Below, in pieces: positions 5,207 to 11,545 of a stretch of 11,545 bases of DNA (position 1 is its first letter; each line of letters opens with the position of its first letter). Location: assembly GCA_040768665.1 (NCBI GenBank), contig JAXGMN010000114.1, positions 1-11,545 on the forward strand. Reading direction: 5' to 3'. A program made the position numbers and the translations under genes. This DNA is from JABWBD01 sp040768665 (GTDB lineage: Bacteria > Planctomycetota > Planctomycetia > Pirellulales > Thermoguttaceae). The notes beneath the pieces are model-generated. The model was not told the DNA's origin and made no database searches. It worked only from the letters and a program-made list of their open reading frames with translations.

Positions 5207-8080
5207 ATGAGACTCGCTCGGCTTGCCTGGAGCGTCGCTCGGTTTCTTAGCAAGGTAACCGTTCACGGGGCGGAAGAAAGGGGGGTAGGTCCATATTATC
5301 GGCCAACGTCTTTGTCGCCAGAATGCAGGGAACGCCCGAAAAATGGACCAGTCCCCCAACCGCCTCGTGAACGGTTTCTTAGCAAGGTTCTCGAGAAGAG
5401 TGTCTGGAGCCAATTGTGCGAAGCACCGAAGGTTCCGGTTCCCGGCAAGTGGTTTCTGACGCTCTTTTCTACAGCCCTTGTCAGTGGAGCGTGGGTGGGA
5501 GCGGAAGCATCGGCGCCGGTGGTCCGGTTGGAACCGGGCAAGCCGCTGGTCGAGCTCACCGGGGAGGTTTGGGAGTATCTCGCGAGCGATCCGCAATGGG
5601 CCGCGGGCGCCGGGTTCAGTCGCAGCGGGGCCGAGCTGAAACGCGATGCGGAGCGGGCATTGGCCGAGTACCCGGCCGTCAGCCAGGCCGAGGGCTGGAA
5701 GCCGACCCGCGTAGGGCTTCGCTGGGAGAATCTCAGCCATCCGGAACTCAACGACAAGGCTACCTGGCTGCGGCTGACATTCCAGGTTCCGGACGAGATG
5801 CGAGGCTATCGGCTGGGACTGTTCGCGACGGCGGTGGACGACGCGGCCGACGTGTTTCTCAACGGCCGACACCTTGGCAGAAAAGCCTACGTCTGGGGCG
5901 CAAGGGTCCATGGGCCGGTCGACGTCGATCTCACGCCGGCGATCCGCTTCGGCCGCGAGAACCAGCTCATGCTCCGCGTGAACGACTACGCGCAGGCGCG
6001 CGGCGGCGGCGTGTTGGGCCGCGTGCTTTTGTACCGGACCCTTCCCTGCCAGCGGACGCCGCAGGGCGGTATTGCCCTGACCGGCGCGGCTGCCGAAGAT
6101 CTTTGCGTGGTTTTGCATCTGGGCGATGCGTTGCTCGCGAGGGACGAGCAGGTCGCGTTTTCGGCTGCCGACCTGGCGTCGATGGAGATACCTCCCTACA
6201 TCCTTCGCGACGACGAGCTGGTGCTCGTCCTGCCCGCCGCATTGGCCAAGGCCGCCGGGGTGCATCGGGTGCGGCTCGATGAGGTTTCTGCGACGCGCGA
6301 CGCCCGGCCGCTTGCCATCCGCGCCGACGAGGCGCCTGCGAGCGCGGAGCAGTTCGAGCTGCTGGCGATTCCGATCGAACTGGCGGCGACGTACGACAAT
6401 CCGTTTAATCCGCGCGAGATCAACGTGCAGGCGGAAGTGGAGACTCCCTCGGGCAAGACGGAGAAAGTGCCGGTGTTTTTCCGGCAGGACTTCACGGCGG
6501 TGGAGGTCGGCGCGGAGGAGGAAATCCTGCTGCCCAAGCGGTGCCGCCCCTGGCTGTTGTATTACCGGCCGCAGCAGGCGGGTTCCCACAAGCTCCACGT
6601 GATCGCCCAGGACAAGACCGGCATCGTCCGCACGCCGGACCGGACGATCGACGTCGTCGCCTCCAGCCGCAAGGGATTTCTGCGCGTTAGCAAGAGCGAT
6701 CCGCGGTTCTTCGAGTTCGACAACGGCGAGTCGTATTTCGGCATCGGCCCGAGCGGCTGGCGGCGCGACGCCAACTACATCTTCGGCGGCAACCCGCGCC
6801 ACGTCTCCACGCGCCGGCTCGATGAATACTATCGCCGCAAGGCCGCGGCCGGGTCCAACTACGATTACTGCCTGGCGGAGTTCTTTGGACGGCTCTACAC
6901 GCGAGGGGGCTACATCGACCAGCACGTGGCCTGGAAGTGCGAGCATCGGCTGCGGACGCTCGAAGAGGTGGGGATCTATTGGGTGACGTGCTACGACGAT
7001 CTGTGCCGTTCGGTCGTGTACGGCCTGGACACGCTTCCCTACTGCGTGGCGCAGGGCGGTCCGTGCCGCACCGCCAACGAGCTCTACTTCAGCGAGCGGG
7101 CCCTGCAGATGCAGCGCGACCACCTCCGCTATTTCGTCGCGAGGATGAGCGACAGCCCGGCATTGGCGGTCTGGGCGATCGGCGACGAGTCGCAGGCCGG
7201 CGCCCGCTTCTCGCCCCTGATGGTTCGCTCGTGGATCAAGGAGTTGCAGTCGTACGTGCGGACGATCGACGTTTACCAGCATCCGCACGTCATGTGCGAA
7301 GGCCCGCGGTCACTTGCCGAAGGGGGCGACGCGATCATCATTCCCGACTGGTACTTTCGTCGCGACGTCGACGCGGTGACCCTGAGCCTGGAGCTCAACC
7401 AGAAGTACGGCGAGTTTTGCTGCCCATTGGTGAATCCCGAGGGAGGCATGGTGGAGTGGACCAAGCCGGCCGATCATCTGGGACCGAAACGCGCCCTGTA
7501 CTACCTGACCGGCGAGCGGTGGAAGTTTCCGGAGGCGATCTCCTTCCACAATCATCTCTGGATCAGTCTCTTTCTCAAGAACGCCGTGGGTGGGACCGAA
7601 TGGCTTGGGGCGTTCATCGACCGAAAAAACGAGCTCTACCACGCCACGGCGATCCGCAACTACCTGGAGGGCGAGTCGCTTACGAGGCCCCATTGGGAGA
7701 TTGGCAGCCCGGCGGTCTCTCACCGGGACCTCCGCGGCTTTTCGCTGATCTCGGAGGGCAAGAGCCTGGCCTGGGTGCAGAACCGATTCTACACCTGGCT
7801 CGAGGCGGGGCATCAAGGGAAGAAGCCGCCAGTGATCGGAGGGGCGGAGATCGCCGTCCCGGTCAAGAAGAAAGGGGTCTACCGCGTCGAACTGTGGGAC
7901 ACGCGTAGCGGCAAGGTGGTGGCCACCGGGAGTATCCGATCCACGGACGGTGTGGTGAAATACACCCTGCCGGCGATCGAAAAGGACGTGGCGTTGAAAG
8001 CGATCCTCGAGCCGGCTGCGCCTGCGCCGGGAGAGAGTCTCGGGCGCCACCAGGGGTCTGCCGGCTTGTCTGGCAGGTGA
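5207..8080 (+). CDS. Secreted clan GH-A-like glycoside hydrolase with sugar-binding and DUF5060-like domains
   Basis: Probable extracellular or periplasmic glycosidase, substrate unknown. With ATG 5207 (AAGGG 7 nt upstream) it has 957 aa. A hydrophobic signal core (FLTLFSTALVSGAWVG, 83-98) with likely cleavage after AEA (101) follows an unusually long N-terminal stretch. TTG 5414 (GGAG 4 nt upstream) would give a normal 13-residue n-region and is a real alternative. Domains: GH2-like jelly roll about 105-280 (ATWLRLTFQVP, DVFLNGRHLGRKAYVWG); DUF5060-like sandwich about 385-490 (YDNPFNPREINVQAEVETPS); TIM barrel about 495-830 with candidate acid/base E661 in AVWAIGDES, candidate nucleophile E736 in YGEF, and the family-like HNHLWISLF (781-789) and NELYHATAIRNYL; C-terminal sandwich about 875-935 (YRVELWDTRSGKVV). 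The first ~70 residues include a repeat-derived insertion; the last ~8 are encoded by a palindrome arm. DUF5060-type proteins are often mannanase-, agarase- or apiosidase-like; specificity is not deducible here. Confidence 0.82.
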   Translation: MRLARLAWSVARFLSKVTVHGAEERGVGPYYRPTSLSPECRERPKNGPVPQPPRERFLSKVLEKSVWSQLCEAPKVPVPGKWFLTLFSTALVSGAWVGAEASAPVVRLEPGKPLVELTGEVWEYLASDPQWAAGAGFSRSGAELKRDAERALAEYPAVSQAEGWKPTRVGLRWENLSHPELNDKATWLRLTFQVPDEMRGYRLGLFATAVDDAADVFLNGRHLGRKAYVWGARVHGPVDVDLTPAIRFGRENQLMLRVNDYAQARGGGVLGRVLLYRTLPCQRTPQGGIALTGAAAEDLCVVLHLGDALLARDEQVAFSAADLASMEIPPYILRDDELVLVLPAALAKAAGVHRVRLDEVSATRDARPLAIRADEAPASAEQFELLAIPIELAATYDNPFNPREINVQAEVETPSGKTEKVPVFFRQDFTAVEVGAEEEILLPKRCRPWLLYYRPQQAGSHKLHVIAQDKTGIVRTPDRTIDVVASSRKGFLRVSKSDPRFFEFDNGESYFGIGPSGWRRDANYIFGGNPRHVSTRRLDEYYRRKAAAGSNYDYCLAEFFGRLYTRGGYIDQHVAWKCEHRLRTLEEVGIYWVTCYDDLCRSVVYGLDTLPYCVAQGGPCRTANELYFSERALQMQRDHLRYFVARMSDSPALAVWAIGDESQAGARFSPLMVRSWIKELQSYVRTIDVYQHPHVMCEGPRSLAEGGDAIIIPDWYFRRDVDAVTLSLELNQKYGEFCCPLVNPEGGMVEWTKPADHLGPKRALYYLTGERWKFPEAISFHNHLWISLFLKNAVGGTEWLGAFIDRKNELYHATAIRNYLEGESLTRPHWEIGSPAVSHRDLRGFSLISEGKSLAWVQNRFYTWLEAGHQGKKPPVIGGAEIAVPVKKKGVYRVELWDTRSGKVVATGSIRSTDGVVKYTLPAIEKDVALKAILEPAAPAPGESLGRHQGSAGLSGR
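5256..5376. mobile_element. MITE-like concentric palindrome in the 5' part of the glycosidase gene (copy A)
   Basis: The outer arms AACCGTTCACGGGGCGG (5257-5273) and CCGCCTCGTGAACGGTT (5360-5376) match at 16 of 17 positions. The inner arms, about 5280-5302 and 5335-5357, pair as GGTCCAT/ATGGACC inside G- and C-runs. Both layers share one centre. The sequence GGTTTCTTAGCAAGG stands directly before the element (5241-5255) and again at its right end (5373-5387). It looks like a target duplication, or a conserved part of the repeat family. From repeat to repeat the period is 132 bp, exactly 44 codons, so the downstream frame is kept. Confidence 0.65.
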
Positions 8081-8418
8081 AGCGAGCTACTAGCACCAAA
8101 CGGCAATTTCGACTGGAAGTGTCGGTTTTGACACGGCACGGTCTTACAGAGGATGCCCGCGGCTTGTCCGCGGGAGGCTCACGCTTGCCGCTACAGGAAC
8201 CTCCCCGCGTGCCACCCCTTGGTTTCGCCCGCGGCGGCAAGGCCGCCGCGGGCGAAACCAAGGCGGATAGCGGCGATCGTGGCGTATGTAGCAGAGAACG
8301 TAACCATCCCGCGGACAAGCCGCGGGCATTCGCCACATCCGAAAGTAAATGCCAACAGCCGGAAAAACCGTTTGGTGCTAGCCGTTGAACCTGGTTCACC
8401 TGCCGGACGAGCCGGCAG
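8058..8418. repeat. Four-layer concentric palindrome between the two glycan-active genes
   Basis: The layers, from outside in, are: 8058-8081 with 8395-8418 (22 of 24 match; CTGCCGGCTTGTCTGGCAG type); 8090-8103 with 8368-8381 (perfect, CTAGCACCAAACGG); 8153-8175 with 8307-8329 (perfect 23 bp; CCCGCGG-CTTGT-CCGCGGG type); and a perfect 21-bp hairpin 8218-8238/8242-8262 with a 3-nt AAG loop. The centres of all four fall within about 5 bp (8236-8241). The arms of layers 1 and 3 are themselves small hairpins with CTTGT or CTCGT loops, i.e. REP-like units. The left outer arm contains the stop codon of the upstream gene. No gene is supported inside, and the downstream RBS lies just outside. Confidence 0.85.
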
Positions 8419-8435
8419 GGGTCCATTACTCAACC

Positions 8436-8440
8436 AGGAG
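8436..8440 (+). promoter_or_regulatory. Shine-Dalgarno site that fixes the start at 8448
   Basis: AGGAG lies 7 nt before ATG 8448. This supports that start over the in-frame ATG at 8385, which would place palindrome-arm sequence before the signal peptide. Confidence 0.75.
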
Positions 8441-8447
8441 TGTCACC

Positions 8448-11240
8448 ATGCGAAGCAGTTACCTGTTGCTGATGGCCGGCCTGTTCGCGGCGGCCTGGTC
8501 CGGGCCCGTCGCCGCCGTGCAGTCGGAGCCCGCCCGGCTGGTCTTCTCCTGCGACGGGCAGAACGATCTCTACCGGGTGCTCGCGCGATGTGGGATGAGG
8601 TGTCCTCGCTACGACGATCCTGGTCAAGCCATCGAGGCGGCTGGCAGCGGGGCCGGAGTGTTGCTGCTGGCCGACGAGTATCCGCAGAAACCGCAGTCGA
8701 TCGACCCTTCGTTGTTCGACCTGGCGGCCCAAAAGGGGCTGCGGCTGTATGTCGAATTTCCCGCATCGTTGCCGGGGATCGAGTTGGGATCGCCTCGCGA
8801 CACCAAGTGGGAACGAGGCGTAATCACGTCGAAGGCCTTCGGGCCGCGGCTGGAGCCGATGCGAATCGTGGCGATTCACGATTGCCATTTCCTGCCTGCC
8901 GTGGCCGGCGGAAGAGAGGGGGAGAGGTCCATGTTTTCGGCGAATGTCGCTGGCACCGAAATACGCGAACTGGCCGAAAAATGGACCAGTCCCCGGCCGC
9001 CCGGCGAACGGCTACACCTGGTCATCGCCAAAGTGGCCGGCTTGGACACGGCCCTCTACGGGCTTCCGGAGAAAGACGTCTGGCCGATCCTGTTTGAAAG
9101 CCCGGAAGGAAAGACCCTCGTCTCGACGACGAAGCTGAGCCAGTTCGTCACGGCCCGCTACGCGCCGACGGAAGCCTGGGCGGCCGTCTGGGAAATGATC
9201 CTCCGCTGGCTCCAACCGGGCCTGCAACTGCCGGATCTCCAGTGGATACCGGTTGTGCGCCCCAGCTACTCGCGCGACGAGCCGCTGCCGGCCGACGCCG
9301 AGCGGCAGGCCATCCGCCGCGGCAACGACTGGGTGCTCAAGGCACGCATGCTGATCCATCCGTCCTGGTACTCGGCCGACTGGGGCACGGGGCCTAAACT
9401 GGACGCCATGAGCGAGAAGCTCTCCGCTGTCGAAAAGACGTCATTGCGATTCGACCTTCCGCCCGGCGACGGCACGGCGGGCATGCTTGAGGGGCTCGCT
9501 TCACGGATTCGCTACGACGGCAGCCAGGACGTCCGCTGGAGCCTGCGGACCGACTGCACGGGCGAGCACGTGGCGCCGTTTGTCCTGGCCGGTAAGCTTC
9601 TTGGTGAGCCGAGATACACCGACATCGGCAAGAACCTGGCCGATTTCGTGCTGTTCAAGTTCGACGCCACGGCGCCTTGGAACACACCGTCCAATCCGGC
9701 GTACGGTCTGATCGGCTGGGCGTGTTCTCCGACGATGATCGAACCAATCGACCAGACGGGTTCGTTGTACGGAGTGATCAGCGCGCGGGTCTGCATGTCG
9801 ACGCTGGCGGCGGCCACGGTGCTCGGCCTGGACCGCTGGGACGACCGCGTGCTGGAGGTCATGCTGGCCAACTTTCGCACCTCCGGCCGCTTCGGCTTCC
9901 GCGAAACGGCGCTGAGACGAACCGCGCTGGAGAAGAATGGCTGGCAGTTCTACTATCAGCGTCCGACGTTGAACCTGGCGTCGCATCCGACGGCTCAACT
10001 GCTGGCCGCCAACCTCATGGCGTACCAGGCGAGCGGATACCGGCCGCTGTTGGACCGCACGAAACGGGCGATCGGCCTGCTGATGGATGCCTACCCGTAC
10101 AAGCTGAAATGGTGGAACGGTTTGCAGCAGGAGCGCGGTCGACTGCTACTCCCGCTGGCCTGGCTGGTCCGCGCCGACGACACGCCCGAGCACCGCGCGT
10201 GGCTCGACCGCGTGGCCGACGACTTCCTCGAGAGCCAGGTCCCTTGCGGCGCGATTCGCGAAGAATTGGGTGAAACGGGCAAGGGGGTCTATCCGGCGCC
10301 GCCCTCGAACGAAGCCTACGGCAGTGCGGAAGCGTCGCTCATTCAGAGCAACGGCGACCCGGTGTGCGACCTGCTCTACACGATCAACTCCGGTTTCCTC
10401 GGCTTGCACGAAGCGGCCGCGGCGACCGGCGACCCTAAGCTCCGCGAGGCGGAGAATCGGCTGGCTGCCTTCTTGTGCCGCATTCAAACCCGAAGCGATG
10501 AGCGGCCCGAACTCGATGGCACCTGGTTCCGGGCGTTCGAGTTCGACCGCTGGGACTACTGGGCCTCGAACGCCGACCTCGGGTGGGGCGCCTGGTGTGT
10601 CGAGACTGGCTGGGTGCAAGGCTGGATCGTTACCGTTCTGTCGCTCCGCCAGATGGAGACCACGCTCTGGGATCTGACCACTCGGCGACCGCTCGACAGG
10701 CATCTGGGGAAGAACCTCGAGCAGTTGATGCCGCAGGCGGAGCTAAATTCTCTCCGGCCGCCGCATCCCCATGCGGCGTTGGACAGACCGATCACGCTCG
10801 CTGCCGAGCCGACCCGCGGCCCGGGCTCGCCAAGCCTGATGGACGGATTTCTGCAAGAGGATTCGGAGCAGCAGAACCTCGGTTGGCTCGCGTTCCACGA
10901 TTCGGATCTGGAAGCAACCGTGGACTTGGGCGAGCCGATCGAGGTTCATACGCTGGCGGCCCACTTCCTCCAGGAGAAGAGACTGGGCATCTATCTGCCA
11001 AGGCAAGTCGAGTTCGCCGTCTCTACGGACGGGAAGTTGTTTCGCTCCGTTACCACAGTCGCGCACGATGTGCCGAAAAGTGAGGCCGGTCCGTTGATGC
11101 GAACCCTTGCCGCCGAAAATCTGGACGTCACGGCCCGTTACATTCGCGTGCGTGCAAGCAAGACCGGAACTGCGGGACGAGATTGGCTTTTTGTGGACGA
11201 GATCCTGGTCAACCCGTCGACGAAAGAGCCGCAACCGTGA
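8448..11240 (+). CDS. Secreted multidomain protein: (alpha/alpha)-barrel-like domain plus F5/8 type C (discoidin) domain
   Basis: Exported 930-aa protein of unknown catalytic activity, probably acting on a polysaccharide with the upstream glycosidase. Start ATG 8448 has a good RBS and gives a normal signal peptide (LLLMAGLFAAAW core, cleavage near VAA-VQ, residue 23). Residues about 28-265 form an alternating alpha/beta domain (ARLVFSCDGQNDLYRVLARC, GAGVLLLADEYP) resembling GATase-like domains of large glycan enzymes (tentative). About 285-745 are helix-rich with Trp/Tyr/Asp-rich turns (DWVLKARMLIHPSWYSADWG, TDCTGEHVAPFVLAGKLLGE, FDRWDYWASNADLGWGAWC), in the style of six-hairpin glycosidases or uronate lyases. 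About 800-925 is an F5/8 type C/CBM32-like domain (GWLAFHDSDLEATVDLG, FLQEKRLGIYLPRQVEF, ARYIRVRASKTG, DWLFVDEILV). Residues about 151-188 correspond to a palindromic repeat in frame. No obvious family catalytic motif lets me name an activity. Confidence 0.82.
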   Translation: MRSSYLLLMAGLFAAAWSGPVAAVQSEPARLVFSCDGQNDLYRVLARCGMRCPRYDDPGQAIEAAGSGAGVLLLADEYPQKPQSIDPSLFDLAAQKGLRLYVEFPASLPGIELGSPRDTKWERGVITSKAFGPRLEPMRIVAIHDCHFLPAVAGGREGERSMFSANVAGTEIRELAEKWTSPRPPGERLHLVIAKVAGLDTALYGLPEKDVWPILFESPEGKTLVSTTKLSQFVTARYAPTEAWAAVWEMILRWLQPGLQLPDLQWIPVVRPSYSRDEPLPADAERQAIRRGNDWVLKARMLIHPSWYSADWGTGPKLDAMSEKLSAVEKTSLRFDLPPGDGTAGMLEGLASRIRYDGSQDVRWSLRTDCTGEHVAPFVLAGKLLGEPRYTDIGKNLADFVLFKFDATAPWNTPSNPAYGLIGWACSPTMIEPIDQTGSLYGVISARVCMSTLAAATVLGLDRWDDRVLEVMLANFRTSGRFGFRETALRRTALEKNGWQFYYQRPTLNLASHPTAQLLAANLMAYQASGYRPLLDRTKRAIGLLMDAYPYKLKWWNGLQQERGRLLLPLAWLVRADDTPEHRAWLDRVADDFLESQVPCGAIREELGETGKGVYPAPPSNEAYGSAEASLIQSNGDPVCDLLYTINSGFLGLHEAAAATGDPKLREAENRLAAFLCRIQTRSDERPELDGTWFRAFEFDRWDYWASNADLGWGAWCVETGWVQGWIVTVLSLRQMETTLWDLTTRRPLDRHLGKNLEQLMPQAELNSLRPPHPHAALDRPITLAAEPTRGPGSPSLMDGFLQEDSEQQNLGWLAFHDSDLEATVDLGEPIEVHTLAAHFLQEKRLGIYLPRQVEFAVSTDGKLFRSVTTVAHDVPKSEAGPLMRTLAAENLDVTARYIRVRASKTGTAGRDWLFVDEILVNPSTKEPQP
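8899..9013. repeat. Palindromic repeat copy B, in frame inside the discoidin-domain protein
   Basis: 8974-8994 is identical over 21 bp to 5336-5356 (core CGAAAAATGGACCAGTCCCC). Similarity to copy A continues on both sides: GGCGGAAGAGAGGGGG versus GGCGGAAGAAAGGGGG on the left, and CCGCC..G.GAACGG on the right. The inner arms GGTCCATGTTTTCGGC (8926-8941) and GCCGAAAAATGGACC (8973-8987) pair, and the centre (8956) is that of the whole copy. It encodes about residues 151-188, between two predicted strands (MRIVAIHDCHFLP and LHLVIAKVAG). Confidence 0.65.
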
Positions 11241-11273
11241 TGCCTGCCGTTTTGCCGCCGTTGGCTTTCGCGG

Positions 11274-11311
11274 CCCTCGACTAACGCCACCCCGTCCCGT
11301 CCGGTCGAGGG
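11274..11311. other. Weak hairpin downstream of the discoidin-domain gene
   Basis: CCCTCGAC (11274-11281) pairs with GTCGAGGG (11304-11311) across a 22-nt loop. It has no T-tract, so it is at best a weak terminator. The remaining gap up to 11480 shows no supported gene. Confidence 0.3.
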
Positions 11312-11480
11312 GGAATCGAAGGTAGTCTGATGTCCGCCATCTTCGTCGGCCGCAAAAAGTCTGCCACCCCCTCCCGCTCTCGTAAGCTATGCTTTCCGTG
11401 GAATCGTCCAAGCAAGATGCGCGGGTCCGGGTTGTGCCGAACCGTTCGCCCCGCCGCCCCAAGGATTTGGAACGGAGACA

Positions 11481-11545
11481 ATGAAGACGCTTACCGTCCC
11501 CTCGCGTACCGCAGACTCCAAAGAAGCCGGTTTCGAGCAACTCAA
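11481..11545 (+). CDS. Start of an unidentified gene, cut by the window edge
   Basis: ATG 11481 follows AACGGAGACA, whose GGAG lies 3 nt upstream (close, but usable), and opens MKTLTVPSRTADSKEAGFEQ to the window end. Only 21 codons are visible. There is no signal peptide and no recognisable domain. A TATGCT sequence at 11388-11393 could be a -10, but no good -35 is visible. The gap of 240 bp from the preceding gene suggests a separate transcription unit. Confidence 0.5.
   Translation, partial: MKTLTVPSRTADSKEAGFEQL

Noticed and set aside
4871..7288. 805-codon open frame on the minus strand
   Set aside because: It is antisense to the glycosidase and has no recognisable domains, rich in H/R/P/A as expected for the complement of GC-rich coding DNA. 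The plus-strand frame has clear domains.
7310..8050. 246-codon minus-strand open frame
   Set aside because: Antisense shadow of the C-terminal half of the glycosidase, without motifs.
3000..8450. CRISPR array, tRNA or rRNA near the boxA-like sites and hairpins
   Set aside because: No regularly spaced direct repeats, no cloverleaf with a TTCGA arm and no rRNA signature were seen. The boxA likeness alone does not identify the RNA.
11240..11284. 14-codon frame overlapping the stop of the discoidin-domain gene (TGATG)
   Set aside because: Too short and without independent support.
10743..11540. 265-codon minus-strand frame
   Set aside because: Antisense to the discoidin domain and the following gap; no motifs.

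Overview
The window is GC-rich bacterial DNA. It most likely comes from a planctomycete (Planctomycetota, Pirellulales-like) or a similar environmental bacterium. This rests on protein style: long secreted carbohydrate-active proteins, a planctomycete-like RHS tail, and many RAYT- and REP-type repeats. It is inference, not a database match.

Positions 1-5200 are a graveyard of mobile and accessory DNA. In order they hold: an intact REP-associated Y1 transposase (RAYT) between inverted repeats; an intact hicB-hicA toxin-antitoxin pair on the minus strand; a palindromic MITE-like element abutting the 3' remnant of an IS91-family transposase; the last ~65 codons of an RHS-repeat protein (minus); a hairpin-rich, apparently non-coding stretch with two related promoter plus boxA-like units reading leftward; a frameshifted C-terminal remnant of a tyrosine recombinase (minus); a second, frameshifted hicBA copy (minus); and a broken second RAYT.

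Positions 5200-11240 hold two large secreted proteins on the plus strand. The first has a GH2-like sugar-binding domain, a DUF5060-like sandwich and a clan GH-A-like TIM barrel. The second has an N-terminal alpha/beta domain, an (alpha/alpha)-barrel-like domain and a C-terminal F5/8 type C (discoidin) domain. They probably act together on an extracellular or periplasmic polysaccharide. A third gene starts at 11481 and leaves the window.

The most striking feature is a set of concentric nested palindromes at 2001-2154, 5256-5376, 8058-8418 and 8899-9013. Two related copies lie in frame inside the two glycan-active genes, so repeat DNA seems to have been turned into protein sequence. The largest (about 360 bp, four nested layers) fills the gap between those genes and supplies the C-terminus of the first.
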